A DNA stretch of 64,000 bases from Phytohabitans rumicis (GCF_011764445.1 NZ_BLPG01000001.1:2790001-2854000), one strand, 5' to 3'; counted from the first letter of the stretch, positions 39,739 through 49,630 are shown. Notes: generated by a model not told the origin, from the sequence alone. Numbers and translations: made by a program.

Positions 39739-40265
39739 CTCTCCTCGTCCTCCTCGTCGTCGATCTCTTCCTCACCGAAATGGGTGAACTCCAACTGGAC
39801 CCGGCCCGGCCCCAGGTCGGCATAGGCCACCTCGTGGATGGCACCGTCCACGTCGAGCGTGACCCGCTCGTCGTCGACGGCCTTGATCCGCCCGGTGACC
39901 TGCCGACCCGAGGCGGTCACCTTGACCAGCCGGCCGGCGTTGCGCCGCCAGTGCCGGGGCAGGGTCAGCGGCCGGTCCACCCCACGCGAGCTGACCTCCA
40001 GCTCGTACTCGCCGGGCAGCAGGTCGCCGTCCGCCTCCTCGGCCGCGTCGAGCGCCGCGGACACGGCCCGGGACACGTCGGCGATGTCGTCCAGGCTCAC
40101 CCCGCGGTCGCCGTCGACGGTCACCCGTACGAGGTGCCGGCGGCCGGCCCGGGAGACGGCGAGGTCTTCCAGCTCGTAGCCGGCGCCGGCGACGACGGGC
40201 TCGATCACGGCCTGCACCCGGTCCCGGGAGACTCGGGGCGGTGTGGTGCGGCCACGCTGTGTCAT
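39735..40265 (-). CDS. rimP: Ribosome maturation factor RimP
   Basis: 176 residues: the alpha/beta N-terminal domain ([23 protein letters not shown], starting VRVTVDGD), the linker [23 protein letters not shown] (starting YELEVSSRG) and an Sm-like C-terminus with a Glu/Asp tail. Assists 30S assembly. First gene of the nusA operon; ATG 40265. Confidence 0.95.
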   Translation of the reverse strand: MTQRGRTTPPRVSRDRVQAVIEPVVAGAGYELEDLAVSRAGRRHLVRVTVDGDRGVSLDDIADVSRAVSAALDAAEEADGDLLPGEYELEVSSRGVDRPLTLPRHWRRNAGRLVKVTASGRQVTGRIKAVDDERVTLDVDGAIHEVAYADLGPGRVQLEFTHFGEEEIDDEEDEER

Positions 40266-40361
40266 CTCCGCACCCCTTCTCCGTTATCAAAGCCCTGGTC
40301 GGCGGCCATGCCTTGGCGCCGCCTGGCCAACAATGCCCGGCGGCTGCGCAGAGCGTAACGC

Positions 40362-40377
40362 GCGGAAGCGCTTCCGC
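40362..40377. promoter_or_regulatory. 16-bp perfect palindrome upstream of rimP
   Basis: GCGGAAGCGCTTCCGC, about 100 bases ahead of the rimP start. The centre GGAAGCGCTTCC resembles LacI/CcpA-type operators (general knowledge). It could regulate the rimP-nusA-infB operon; this is only inferred from position. Confidence 0.4.
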
Positions 40378-40430
40378 ACCGATCGCCGCGCCCCTCTTAC
40401 CCGTCCCGCGCCCCCTCCCCGGCCTTTTCC

Positions 40431-40516
40431 CGCCGATCAAGGGCATACGGTCGTGGTTCGATCTCTTTTCCGCGACCATTTGCCCTTGATCGGCGAGGAA
40501 GTCCTTGATCGGCGAG
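40431..40516 (+). repeat. Three-armed palindromic repeat, copy 5
   Basis: Main arms CGCCGATCAAGGGCATACGG and GACCATTTGCCCTTGATCGGCG (few mismatches), inner TCGTGGTTCGATCTC, third arm AGTCCTTGATCGGCG at the right. Plus orientation. Inner sequence matches copy 4 on the opposite strand. Confidence 0.88.
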
Positions 40517-40572
40517 CCTCCCCACCAGGGCGCCACCGCCCTCGGGTGGTACGCGTACGGCAGACTTGGCCG

Positions 40573-41059
40573 GTGCGGAGCTGGTTACAAGATCAACGGC
40601 ACTCCCGTCGCGGTGTGCTGGTCGTGGCGGTGGGGCCGCCGCGGCGTACCCCTCGCGGGCTGCGACCTCTTCGAGGATGACGCCAAGCAGACGCCGGCCC
40701 CGCCGGACGCGCTCGCGCCCCTGCTCGCCGAGGCGCTCGACCTCGCTACCCAACACGAGGCGGCGGTGGCCGCATTCCCGGAGCTGGCCGCACGGCTGAC
40801 CCCGGTCGCGGCGGCGCACCGGGCGCACGCGGCCGAGCTCGCGCGGATCACCAAGGTGGCCGCGCCGGCGTCGCCGACCGCCTCGCCGAGCGCGCCGGCC
40901 GCCGCCGACGTCAAGGCCACGCTCGCCACGCTGCGGGCGGCCGAGCAGAAGGGGCAGAAGGCCGCCGCGGCCGCCTGCCGGACCGCCCCCGCCGACCGGG
41001 CCGCCCTGCTGGGCTCGATCGCGGCCGCGCGGACGACTCATCTCGAGGTGACACGGTGA
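40573..41059 (+). CDS. Lipoprotein paired with DUF4439 gene (two frameshifts as read)
   Basis: As read, the N-terminus is in a different frame from the body. Restoring one G in GGGG near 40634-40637 and one G near 40646 gives RRGVLVVAVGAAAAVPLAGC, a complete lipoprotein signal with lipobox LAGC, followed by DLFEDDAKQTPAPPD and an alpha-helical Ala-rich domain (AEALDLATQHEAAVAAFPEL, AAAHRAHAAELARI). Start GTG 40573 follows CAGACT by six bases, so leaderless. About 162 residues. The helical domain resembles the ferritin-like DUF4439 type found in the next gene. Probably membrane-anchored outside the cell; function unknown. Confidence 0.65.
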
Positions 41060-41144
41060 TTGCGAGGAGTGAGCTTCGACGGCCCGGGCTCGACCGCGGA
41101 CGCCCGCAGGCGAGCCCCGCCGTCACGAACGTAAGGCGAGCACT

Positions 41145-41573
41145 GTGACGGCCGCGGACGCGCTCAGCGCGGCGCTCGCCGCCGAGCACGCGGCGATCTT
41201 CGCGTACGGGCCGATCGGGGTACGCCTGGACAGCGCCTCGGCCGGGGACGCGCGCGCCGCCGAGACGGCCCACCGGTCCCGCCGCGACGCCCTGATGCTC
41301 CGGCTGACCGCGCTCGGCGCCACCCCACCGGCCGCGGCGGCCTCGTACGCCCTGCCGTACCCGCTGACCGACCGGGCGGCCGCGCTGCGCCTCGCGATCG
41401 AGATCGAGGAGCGGACGGCCGGGCTCTGGCGGGCCGCCCTGCCCGAGACGGAGGACGCCGACCGCGGCACGGCGCTGGCCGCCCTCACCGACTGTGCCGT
41501 ACGCGCCACCCGCTGGCGCATTCGCGCTGGTGTGACCCCGGTGACCGTGCCTTTCCCGGGGCGGTCGGCCTAG
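41145..41573 (+). CDS. DUF4439 ferritin-like protein
   Basis: 142 residues, four-helix ferritin-like fold of DUF4439: LAAEHAAIFAYGPIGVRL near residue 10-28, AHRSRRDALMLRLTALG, PYPLTDRAAALRLAIEIEERTAGLWRAAL (starting PYPLTDRAA). Glu and His residues are spaced as in metal-binding bundles. It lies 85 bases after the lipoprotein gene, a pairing that recurs in actinobacteria (recalled). Metal binding is not demonstrated. Confidence 0.82.
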   Translation: MTAADALSAALAAEHAAIFAYGPIGVRLDSASAGDARAAETAHRSRRDALMLRLTALGATPPAAAASYALPYPLTDRAAALRLAIEIEERTAGLWRAALPETEDADRGTALAALTDCAVRATRWRIRAGVTPVTVPFPGRSA

Positions 41574-41590
41574 CAGGCTTGCCCCAGCCA

Positions 41591-41612
41591 TACTGAGTAT
41601 GCATACTCAGTA
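41591..41612. promoter_or_regulatory. Perfect 22-bp operator of the PadR gene
   Basis: TACTGAGTATG and CATACTCAGTA, exact reverse complements with no spacer, ending three bases before the padR start. The likely -10 element CATACT (41602-41607) lies inside it, so repressor binding would block the promoter directly. PadR regulators typically bind such operators ahead of their own gene. Confidence 0.8.
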
Positions 41613-41615
41613 GCC

Positions 41616-42190
41616 ATGTCCATCCGCCATGGCCTTCTTGCGCTGCTCGAGCGCGGCCCCATGTACGGCTACCAGCTCCGCGCCGCGTTCGAGGAGTCCA
41701 CGGGAGCCACCTGGCCGCTGAACATCGGGCAGGTCTACACGACCCTGTCCCGCCTCGAACGGGACGGTCTCGTACGTCCGCTGCCGGAAAACGACGGGGG
41801 CAGCGGCCGTACGAGATCACCGATTCCGGACGGGCCGAGCTGACCGTGTGGTTCGCGACGCCGATCAGCCGTACCGACCGGCCGCGCGACGAGTTGGCGA
41901 TCAAGCTGGCGCTGGCCCTCACCACCCCCGGCGTTGACGTCCGGGCCGTGGTGCAGACGCAGCGCACCGCCACCATGCGCGCGTTGCAGGAGTACACGCG
42001 GCTCAAGACCCGCGAGGCCGAGCCCGGCGACATGCCGTGGCGGCTGGTCCTCGACGCCATGATCTTCCAGGCGGAGGCGGAGATCCGCTGGCTGGACCAC
42101 TGCGAGACCAGCCTCGTCCGATATACCCCGCCACCCGCGAAGGCACCCGACCCCGCTCCCTATGAGCAGCAGCAGGAGGTCAAGTCGTGA
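41616..42190 (+). CDS. PadR-family transcriptional regulator (frameshifted as read)
   Basis: 191 residues after one base is restored. Winged-helix PadR domain: HGLLALLERGPMYGYQLRAAF (starting HGLLALL), LNIGQVYTTLSRLERDGLV, then PYEITDSGRAELTVWF in the other frame and a C-terminal helical dimerisation part. The break is in GGGGG at 41796-41800. ATG 41616 follows the operator by three bases, so leaderless. The stop overlaps the ABC ATPase start (GTGA), so the regulator, ATPase and FtsX permease form one operon, a common self-regulated export set. Confidence 0.9.
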
Positions 42191-42905
42191 CCGCGATCCT
42201 CGAACTGCGCGACGTGTCCCGCACGCACGGCACCGGCGAGGCGGCCGTGCACGCTCTGCGCGGCGTCACCGTCGCCGTACGCCCCGGCGAGCTCGTCGCC
42301 GTGATGGGGCCGTCCGGCTCCGGCAAGTCCACCCTGCTCAACCTCGCCGGCGGCCTGGACCGGCCCAGCAAGGGCGGCGTCTTCGTCGAGGGCCAGCTCC
42401 TCGGCGAGCTGTCCAAGCGGCGGCTCGCCGCCGTACGCCGGCGCTCGGTCGGCTACGTCTTCCAGGACCTCAACCTGCTGCCCAGCCTCACCGCCGTGGA
42501 GAACGTCGCGCTCCCCCTGGAGCTGGACGGCACCAGCGTGCGGGCGGCCCGCCGGCTCGCCCTCGCCTCGCTGGAGGAGGTGGGCCTCGCCGACCTGGGC
42601 CCGCGCTTCCCCGACGAGATGTCCGGGGCCAGCAGCAGCGGGTGGCGATCGCCCGGGCGCTGGTCGGCGACCGCCGGCTGGTGCTCGCCGACGAGCCGAC
42701 CGGGGCGCTGGACTCGCAGACCGGAGAGGCCGTGCTGCGCCTGCTCCGCGCCCGGGTCGACGCGGGCGCCGCGGGGGTGCTCGTGACGCACGAGGCGCGG
42801 CACGCCGGCTGGGCCGACCGCGTGGTGTTCCTGCGCGACGGCGTCGTGGTCGACACCTCGGGCCCGCTGACCCAGGCCGAAGAGCTGCTGGAGCCCGTCT
42901 CATGA
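42187..42905 (+). CDS. ABC transporter ATP-binding protein, MacB/LolD type (frameshifted as read)
   Basis: 239 residues after one base is restored. Walker A GPSGSGKST near 43-51, Q-loop VFQDLNLL near 93, signature SGGQQQRVAIARAL, Walker B LVLADEP, and the H-loop VTHEARHA. The break is in GGGG at 42625-42628, within the signature (MSGG). It energises the FtsX-like permease encoded next, whose start overlaps this stop by four bases. Confidence 0.93.
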
Positions 42906-45646
42906 GCGCATGGCGCACCGCGATGCGCATCGCGTGGCGGGAGTCCCGCCGGGCCAAGGGCCGCTCGGCGCTGGTGATCGCGATGATCGCGCTGCCCGTG
43001 TTCGCGCTGTCGTTCGCCGCCGCGTCGTACGACATGTTCCGGCTCACGCCCGAGGAGAAGGTGACGCGCCAGCTCGGCGCCGCCGACGCGCTGATCCGGT
43101 GGGAGACCACCGGGCCGCTCGAGCAGGACCCGACCGGCCAGGGCTGGTCCACGTCGACCGAGCCGCGGCAGGACGTCGTATCGGAGAAGGACATGCTGGC
43201 CGCGCTGCCGCCCGGCAGCCGGGTGACGCCGACGCAGGACGGCATCGTCGAGCTGCGCACCGCGACCGGCGTCGGCAGCCTCAACAGCGCCGGCCTGGAC
43301 CTCACCAGCCCGCTGGTGAGCGGCCGGGTGAAGCTGCTCGACGGCCGCGCCCCGGCCAGCGACGGCGAGGTGGCCATCACCGAGAAGGCCGTGGGCCGGC
43401 TGGGTGCCCAGATCGGCGACACCATCCAGAACCCGGACGGCACCAAGTCGTGGACGGTCACCGGGATCGTCGAGTTCCCCGACGAGCTGTACCAGACGGT
43501 CGTGTTCCGCCCCGGTGCGGTCCCCAGCGAGAACGGCCAGTTGTACGCCGCCAACCAGTGGCTGTGGGACGCCCCCCGGCCGGTGAACTGGGAGCAGGTC
43601 AAGCAGCTCAACCTGCGCGGGATGATGATCATCTCGCGGGCGGTCCTGCTGGACCCCCCGCCCGCCGATGCGAGCGGGGTCGGGTACGAAAGCTCCAACG
43701 TGAACGGTGACGCCATCGCGATCAGCGGACTGATCGCCGGCCTCGGCATCCTGGAGATCGTCCTGCTGGCTGGCCCGGCGTTCGCGGTGGGCGCCCGCCG
43801 CCGGCGGCGCGACCTCGGTCTCATCGCCGCCAACGGGGGTACGCCGGCACACCTGCGCCGCATCGTGCTGGCCGACGGCATCGTGCTCGGCGCGCTCGGC
43901 GCCGCCGCCGGGCTGGTGCTCGGCCTCGCCCTGGCCTTCATCGCCCGGCCGCTGGTGGAGGTACACCTGGTCCAGGCGCGGGCCGGCGGCTACCGGATCT
44001 TCCCGTTGGCGCTCGCCGGCATCACCCTCCTCGCCATCGGCACCGGGCTGCTGGCCGCGCTCGTACCGGCGTTCACGGCGGCCAAGAGCGACGTGGTCGC
44101 GGCCCTGACCGGCCGGCGCGGAGCGGTCCGGTCGCGCAAGCGCTGGCTGTTCACCGGCCTCGCGATGGTCGTCGCCGGCGTGGCCGTCACGGTGTTCGGC
44201 GCCCAGCGGGTGAACGTCAACGTCATCCTGGCCGGCCTCGTCGTCGGCGAGCTGGGCATCGTGCTGTGCACGCCCACGCTGGTCGGTCTGATCGCCCGGC
44301 TGGGCCGGGTGCTGCCGCTCACCCCGCGGATCGCGCTGCGCGACACCGCGCGCAACCGGGCCGCCGCGGCGCCCGCCATCGCCGCCGTGATGGCCGCGGT
44401 CGCCGGGAGCGTCGCCGTCGGCGTCTACTTCAGCGCCGACGAGGAACGCAACGACTCGGAGTACGCGGAGTTCATGCCGCACGGCCACGCCTACATCCAC
44501 TTCGACCCGCGCTACGTCGGGCCCAACAGCAAGCCGGACGACGAGCCGAAAGCGCCACCCGCCATGCAGAGCGTCGCGGCCCTCGCCCGCGACACGCTGC
44601 CGGTCCGCGACGCGGTCGTGGTGGCCGAGATCGCCTGCCCCGCGGGGACCCCGGCCGACGTCTACTGTGGCCTGTCGCCGCGGATGCCGAAGGACCGCGA
44701 GTGCCCGTGGTTCGACGACACCGGCGGGCCACTGAGCCGGGACGAGCAGCGCCAGGCCGTCCGTGACCCGCGCTGCCAGTCCGACGGCGGCTGGTACAAC
44801 GCCTCGTACGGCGGCCTCATCGCCACTCCCGACGCCGTGCCGGCGCTGATCGGGGCGACCGGCGACGACCTCGCCCGGGCCCGGGCGACCATCGAGGCGG
44901 GCGGGGTGCTGGTCAACGACGAGCGCTACCTGGTCGACGGGAAGGTCACCCTGGAGATCTACGACGCCCGCCAGGGCGACGGCACCACGACCGAGGAGGA
45001 CCGCGACCGGCTGCCCACCGTGACCGTTCCCGGGTACGCGCCGACCACCGGGACGCGACCGCCCTCCGCGATCCTGTCGGCGGGTGCGGCACGCGCCGCG
45101 AACATGGCGCAGCAGGAGAACAGCGTCGTGGTGGCCACCACCCGGATGCCCACGCAGGCGGAGCAGGACCGCCTCAACGGTGCGCTGCGCGGCCTCAGCG
45201 AGCAGTTCAGCCTGACCGTCGAGCGCGGGCCGGACCGGTCGTCCGACCCCACGCTGCTGATCCTCGCCGCCGCGGCCGGGCTCATCACGCTGGGCGCGGC
45301 CGGCATCGCCACCGGCCTGGCCGCCGCCGACGGCCGGGCGGATCTGGCCACCCTCGCCGCCGTCGGCGCCAGTCCGGGGGTACGCCGCCGGCTGTCGTTG
45401 AGCCAGTCGGGGGTGATCGCCGGGTTGGGCTCGGTGCTCGGCGTGGTCGCCGGTCTGGGCGCGTCGGCCGCCGTGCTGACCGCGTACAACCAGGCGAGCG
45501 CGGACCGGTGGCCCCAGCAGACGCCGTACCCGATCGCCGTCCCCTGGGAGCCGCTGGTGGTCGTCCTGTTGGTCCCGCTGGTCGCCATGCTCGGCGCCGG
45601 CCTCCTGACCCGCTCCCGCCTCCCGGTAGAAACCCGCCGCACCTAA
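42902..45646 (+). CDS. FtsX-like ABC transporter permease
   Basis: 914 residues: two FtsX modules. Membrane segments near residues 20-42, then a MacB-like extracellular domain (about 45-270), three segments around 275-400, a second extracellular part with paired Cys (residues about 520-640: CPAGTPADVYCG, CPWFDD), and three final segments. It would form the exporter or mechanotransmission channel with the ATPase, under PadR control. Substrate unknown. The gene is intact, unlike its two upstream partners. Confidence 0.92.
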   Translation: MSAWRTAMRIAWRESRRAKGRSALVIAMIALPVFALSFAAASYDMFRLTPEEKVTRQLGAADALIRWETTGPLEQDPTGQGWSTSTEPRQDVVSEKDMLAALPPGSRVTPTQDGIVELRTATGVGSLNSAGLDLTSPLVSGRVKLLDGRAPASDGEVAITEKAVGRLGAQIGDTIQNPDGTKSWTVTGIVEFPDELYQTVVFRPGAVPSENGQLYAANQWLWDAPRPVNWEQVKQLNLRGMMIISRAVLLDPPPADASGVGYESSNVNGDAIAISGLIAGLGILEIVLLAGPAFAVGARRRRRDLGLIAANGGTPAHLRRIVLADGIVLGALGAAAGLVLGLALAFIARPLVEVHLVQARAGGYRIFPLALAGITLLAIGTGLLAALVPAFTAAKSDVVAALTGRRGAVRSRKRWLFTGLAMVVAGVAVTVFGAQRVNVNVILAGLVVGELGIVLCTPTLVGLIARLGRVLPLTPRIALRDTARNRAAAAPAIAAVMAAVAGSVAVGVYFSADEERNDSEYAEFMPHGHAYIHFDPRYVGPNSKPDDEPKAPPAMQSVAALARDTLPVRDAVVVAEIACPAGTPADVYCGLSPRMPKDRECPWFDDTGGPLSRDEQRQAVRDPRCQSDGGWYNASYGGLIATPDAVPALIGATGDDLARARATIEAGGVLVNDERYLVDGKVTLEIYDARQGDGTTTEEDRDRLPTVTVPGYAPTTGTRPPSAILSAGAARAANMAQQENSVVVATTRMPTQAEQDRLNGALRGLSEQFSLTVERGPDRSSDPTLLILAAAAGLITLGAAGIATGLAAADGRADLATLAAVGASPGVRRRLSLSQSGVIAGLGSVLGVVAGLGASAAVLTAYNQASADRWPQQTPYPIAVPWEPLVVVLLVPLVAMLGAGLLTRSRLPVETRRT

Positions 45647-45647
45647 A

Positions 45648-45703
45648 TGCAAGGAAGGGCACCTTGTTATCGCTTTTTGCATAGCAAGGTGCCCTTCCAT
45701 GCA
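45648..45703 (-). repeat. 56-bp palindrome, copy B
   Basis: Arms at 45648-45670 and 45681-45703 (21 of 23 positions pair) around the loop CGCTTTTTGC, the reverse complement of the loop of copy A at 20054-20109. It starts one base after the FtsX stop codon and lies ahead of the reductase gene. Confidence 0.9.
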
Positions 45704-45729
45704 TCTACAGTTTCTGGAGTTTCTGGTCC

Positions 45730-46188
45730 ATGAGAGCTTTGACGCGCCGGCTGGGGCACGGGCGCTGGTTCGCCCGCGCCATGTCCGCCCTGGTCCCGCT
45801 GGACCGCCTGGTCGGACGGCTCACCCGCGGTCGCGTCGTCGCCCTCGGCCTGGTGCCGTCGATGTTGATCACGACGACGGGGCGCAAGAGCGGCGTACCA
45901 CGGCAAAATCCCCTCTTGTACGTCCGCGACGGCGACTCCTTCGTGGTCGTCGGCTCGAACTGGGGCAAGACCGCCCAGCCCGCGTGGGCGCTCAACCTCC
46001 TCGCCGACCCGACCGCCACGGTGACCCTGAAGGGCACCGACCTCCCGGTACGCGCGACGCTCGCCACCGGCGCCGAACGGGAACGGCTGTGGCAGCTGCT
46101 GGTGGCGGAGTGGCCGGCGTACGAGACCTACGTGGAGCGTGCCGGCGGGCGGGACATCCGCATCTTCCGGCTCGCGCCGGACGCCTGA
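45730..46188 (+). CDS. F420H2-dependent (Ddn/DUF385-type) oxidoreductase
   Basis: 152 residues of the nitroreductase/deazaflavin-dependent family: MLITTTGRKSGVPRQNPLLY near 50-70, VVVGSNWGKTAQPAWALNL, DPTATVTLKG. Split-barrel flavin/F420-binding fold. Substrate unknown; relatives reduce nitroimidazoles and quinones. Start ATG 45730 is just after a palindrome and has no clear ribosome site. Confidence 0.87.
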   Translation: MRALTRRLGHGRWFARAMSALVPLDRLVGRLTRGRVVALGLVPSMLITTTGRKSGVPRQNPLLYVRDGDSFVVVGSNWGKTAQPAWALNLLADPTATVTLKGTDLPVRATLATGAERERLWQLLVAEWPAYETYVERAGGRDIRIFRLAPDA

Positions 46189-46313
46189 TCACGGAAACGT
46201 GCCACCAATGGCGGCGGCGCCGGCTCCGGCGGCGAGGCGGCCCCACGATGAACGCATGAAACGCTGGGCCGGACCAACATAAAGTTACCGATCCGCCACA
46301 GTGATGCCGGACA

Positions 46314-47036
46314 ATGATCGCCGTGGCGGAGCCAAACCCGTACCTCGCCAATCCGCGGTGGGTGGTCGCGGAGCAGGTGGCCGACGCGGCGCGGCGGCGC
46401 TTCCCGGCGGGCGTGCTGGCAATCGGCGTACACGGCTCGCTGGCCCATGGCGACGACACCGACACCAGCGACGTCGACCTCGTGGTGGTGACGTACAAGC
46501 CGGGCAGCGGGCCACGGCCGGTCACCCGCCGGGTCGACGGGATCCTCGTGGACCTCGGCGTCGTGGGTGCGGACGAGTACCTGCAGCACGCGCGTACCCT
46601 GTCGACCTCGTGGCCGGTGGCCGCGGACCGCTACGTGACCACGCGGCCCATCTACGACCCGAACGGCTGGCTGGAACGCCTGCGCGACACGCACCTCGGC
46701 CGGCTGGCCGACGCCAAGTCGCTGGAGTTCACGACGCTGGCCCGGGAGGCGTGGTGCCGGGCCGCCTCGGCGCACGCGCGGGCGATCCGGCTGACCGAGT
46801 GGTACGAGACCGACACCGCCCTGCTGATGATCGGCGAGTCGCGGCTGTCCGCCGCCATGGTGGTGGGCCTGCTGTCCCGGACGTACTTCCGCAACAGCGC
46901 GGACGCGGTCAAGCGCACCGGTCTGGCCGGCGTCGACATGACCGAGCTGGGCGCGGTCCTGCGCGAGCAGGCGAAGGAGTTGGCCAACCGGGGCCGCCCG
47001 GTCGACGCCACGGTCAGCCAGATCTTCGAGGCATGA
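46314..47036 (+). CDS. Nucleotidyltransferase-domain protein
   Basis: About 240 residues. Minimal nucleotidyltransferase motif GVHGSLAHGDDTDTSDVDLVVV near 40-60 (GS then DxD), followed by a helical domain resembling kanamycin nucleotidyltransferase C-terminal bundles. ATG 46314 overlaps a GACAAT -10-like hexamer; GTG 46323, seven bases past that hexamer, is an equally good leaderless start. Substrate unknown. Confidence 0.82.
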   Translation: MIAVAEPNPYLANPRWVVAEQVADAARRRFPAGVLAIGVHGSLAHGDDTDTSDVDLVVVTYKPGSGPRPVTRRVDGILVDLGVVGADEYLQHARTLSTSWPVAADRYVTTRPIYDPNGWLERLRDTHLGRLADAKSLEFTTLAREAWCRAASAHARAIRLTEWYETDTALLMIGESRLSAAMVVGLLSRTYFRNSADAVKRTGLAGVDMTELGAVLREQAKELANRGRPVDATVSQIFEA

Positions 47037-47089
47037 GTGTTTACCTCCTGGGCCTTTCGACCATCCTCGATCGGTCATACCGTCTGGCC

Positions 47090-48051
47090 ATGGACCTCGA
47101 GCTGCGCCACCTCCGCATGGTGTGCACGATCGCGGAGACCGGGAGCCTGACCAAGGCGGCCGCTTCGCTGGGGCTCGCCCAGGCCGCCCTGGCCACGCAG
47201 CTCGGGCGCATCGAGCGCGGGCTCGGCGGCCCGCTTTTCGAACGCGACCGCAACGGCGCGCGCCCGACGCCCCTCGGTGAGCTGATCCTCGCCCGGGCCC
47301 GGGTGCTTCTGCCCGCGGTCGACGACCTGCACGCCGAGGCGACCCGGCTCACCGACGCCGGGCAGGCCGCCCTCAGCTTCCGGATCGGCGCGACCAACGG
47401 ACCCATCATGGGCGGGCTCGTGCACCGGCTGACCACGGCGTACCCCGAGGCGACCGTCACGACCCAGACGAACTGGTCGGAGGAGGATCTGGCGGACATG
47501 GTCTTCGCCCGCAAGCTCGACTACGCCCTCGTCGGCGCCTGCGGCGACGCCACCCCGACCCCGTACGGCGTCACCTGGCGCCCGGTGTCCGTCGACGCGG
47601 TGTGGATCCTCATGGCCGAGCAGCACCCGCTGGCCGGGCGGGCCGAGGTGGCGCTCGGCGACCTGTCCGGCGCCCGGTGGGCGAACGCGCCCGGCGACGG
47701 CTGCTTCATCGACTGCTTCGCCGAGGCGTGCGCGAAAGCCGGCTTCACCCCACGCCAGATTCTCGAGTCGGATCCCATCGGCTGCCTGGACCTAGTGCTG
47801 AGCGGCGCCGCGGTGCTGCTCTGCCAGGGCATCTCCCGCCCGCCCCCGGGCACGGTGCTGGTCCCGCTCGCCGGCACGCCGCTGCGCTGGCGGCACCTGC
47901 TCGGCTGGCACCCGGAAAGCCCCGCCGCCATCCGGGCCCCGAGGTGCTGACCCTGGCCGCCGCCGCGTACCAGGAGGTCGTCACCCACCGCCCGCACTAC
48001 GCCGCGTGGCTGGCCACCCACGCGGACTTCGGCGCCGTCACGGGAGGGTGA
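47090..48051 (+). CDS. LysR-family transcriptional regulator (frameshifted as read)
   Basis: 320 residues after one base is restored. N-terminal helix-turn-helix [20 protein letters not shown] and [18 protein letters not shown], then a LysR effector domain ([20 protein letters not shown]). The break is in GGGCCCC at 47934-47940 (SPAAIRG then [15 protein letters not shown]). TACCGT lies six bases ahead of ATG 47090, so leaderless. It converges on map with a 14-base overlap. Target unknown; no typical divergent partner gene is present. Confidence 0.88.
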
Positions 48052-48895
48052 GGATCTCGTGCCCGTCGTCGGTGACCACGATCGTGTGCTCGAACTGGGC
48101 GGTCCACTTGCGGTCCTTGGTCACCACGGTCCAGCCGTCCCGCCACATCGTGTACTCGTGCGTGCCCAGCGTGATCATCGGCTCGATCGTGAACGTCATG
48201 CCCGGCTCCATCACGACGTCGAGCCGCGGGTTGTCGTAGTGCGGCACGTAGAGCCCGCTGTGGAACGCCTCGCCGATGCCGTGGCCGGTGAAGTCCCGTA
48301 CCACGCCGTACCCGAAGCGCTTGGCGTACGCCTCGATGACCCGGCCCACGGCGTTGAGCGGCCGGCCCGGGGCGACCGCCCGGATGCCGCGCATCATCGC
48401 CTCGTGGGTGCGCTCGACGAGCAGCCGCGCCTCCTCTGAGACGTCGCCGACTCCGAAGGTCGCGTCGGTGTCGCCATGTACGCCGTTGACGAACGCGGTG
48501 ACGTCGACGTTGATGATGTCGCCGTCCTCCAGCACGGTGGTGTCCGGGATGCCGTGACAGATCACCTCGTTGAGGCTGGTGCAGCAGGACTTGGGAAAGC
48601 CCTTGTAGCCGAGCGTCGACGGGTATGCGCCGTGGTCGCAGAGGAACTCGTGCACCACCCTGTCGATCTCGTCGGTGGTGACGCCGGGCTTGCAGTGCTC
48701 GCCGGCGAGCTGGGTGGCCTGCGCCGCGATCCGGCCGGCGATCCGCATCTTCTCGATGGTCTCCGGCGTCTGTACGTGCGAGCCGCGCCACTCCTTGGGT
48801 CGCTTCTTCCCCACGTACTCGGGTCGGGGGATCTGCGCGGGCACCTGGCGCCACGGGGAGAGCTGGCCTGGCGCCAGCGGGGCACGGACGGTCAT
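48038..48895 (-). CDS. map: Methionine aminopeptidase
   Basis: 285 residues. Removes N-terminal Met; metal ligands in [23 protein letters not shown] (Asp pair), [13 protein letters not shown] (His), [11 protein letters not shown] (Glu) and [15 protein letters not shown] (Glu). The N-terminal extension ([22 protein letters not shown], starting RAPLAPG) with the SH3-binding-like PxxP is typical of actinobacterial MetAPs. I use ATG 48895. Confidence 0.95.
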   Translation of the reverse strand: MTVRAPLAPGQLSPWRQVPAQIPRPEYVGKKRPKEWRGSHVQTPETIEKMRIAGRIAAQATQLAGEHCKPGVTTDEIDRVVHEFLCDHGAYPSTLGYKGFPKSCCTSLNEVICHGIPDTTVLEDGDIINVDVTAFVNGVHGDTDATFGVGDVSEEARLLVERTHEAMMRGIRAVAPGRPLNAVGRVIEAYAKRFGYGVVRDFTGHGIGEAFHSGLYVPHYDNPRLDVVMEPGMTFTIEPMITLGTHEYTMWRDGWTVVTKDRKWTAQFEHTIVVTDDGHEILTLP

Positions 48896-48905
48896 GCGAT
48901 CCACC

Positions 48906-49621
48906 CTAACGCCGAGTCAGCGCCATTTTGCGCGTCCGAGCCGCCTCGACCAGCGCACCGAAGACCCGGAAGTCGTTGGTGTCCTCGGGGTGCCACTGGA
49001 CGCCCAGCACGAACGCCCGGCGCGGGTCCTCGACCACCTCGATCAGCTCGTCGTCCGGGCACCAGCCGACCGGGCTGAGCCCGCCCGGGTCGCGCACGCC
49101 CTGGTGGTGGAACGAGTTGACGACCAGTTCGTCGCCGAGGATCGCGTGCGCGCGGGTGTGCGGCAGCAGCCGTACCGGATGGTGGCCGAACTTCGGCCCG
49201 CTCATCGGCCGGTGGTCGTCGTGGCCGAGCACGTCCGGCAGGTGCTGGTGCAGGCGGCCGCCGTACGCCACGGCCATGAGCTGCATGCCCCGGCAGACGC
49301 CGAGGACGGGCAGGTCGGCCTCCAGCGCCGCGCGCATGAGCAGCAGCTCGGCGGCGTCCCGCTCGGGCTTGACGTTGGTGGTGGGGTGCGGCTGCTCGCC
49401 GTACAGGACGGGGTCGACGTCCGACCCGCCGGTGAACATGATCCCGTCGATCCCGTCCAGGACGTCCGAGTCCGGGGCGTCGGGCGTGATCAGGACGGCC
49501 CGCCCCCGCTCTCGTGCACGGCGTGGACGTACGACAGCGGGAGCACCGCGGCAAAAGTGTCGTTGAGCCCGAAACGGGCCTCTTCGGCATAGGTCGTTAA
49601 CCCGATCACAGGGCGCGCCAT
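48906..49621 (-). CDS. Gamma-glutamyl-amine hydrolase (PuuD-like), copy 1 (frameshifted as read)
   Basis: 238 residues after one base is restored. Class I glutamine-amidotransferase fold: [16 protein letters not shown], the nucleophile Cys in [16 protein letters not shown], and the His in VQWHPEDT. Such enzymes hydrolyse gamma-glutamyl-GABA or related gamma-glutamylated amino acids. The break is in CCCCC at 49503-49507 (AVHESGG then [10 protein letters not shown]). Start ATG 49621. It is next to a second copy and downstream of an amine-gamma-glutamylation cluster, which supports the role. Confidence 0.9.
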
Positions 49622-49630
49622 ACCGCCAAC

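Larger units (their letters stand above)
40266..40572. other. Divergent intergenic region ahead of rimP
   Basis: About 300 bases. It holds the 16-bp perfect palindrome GCGGAAGCGCTTCCGC (40362-40377), one full copy of the three-armed repeat (40431-40516) and the leaderless promoter of the lipoprotein gene. No credible ORF. Confidence 0.5.

Noticed and set aside
42488-45700. Minus-strand ORF of about 1,070 codons opposite the FtsX gene
   Set aside because: Shadow of a confirmed permease gene; no domain, biased composition, and it runs into the palindrome at 45648.
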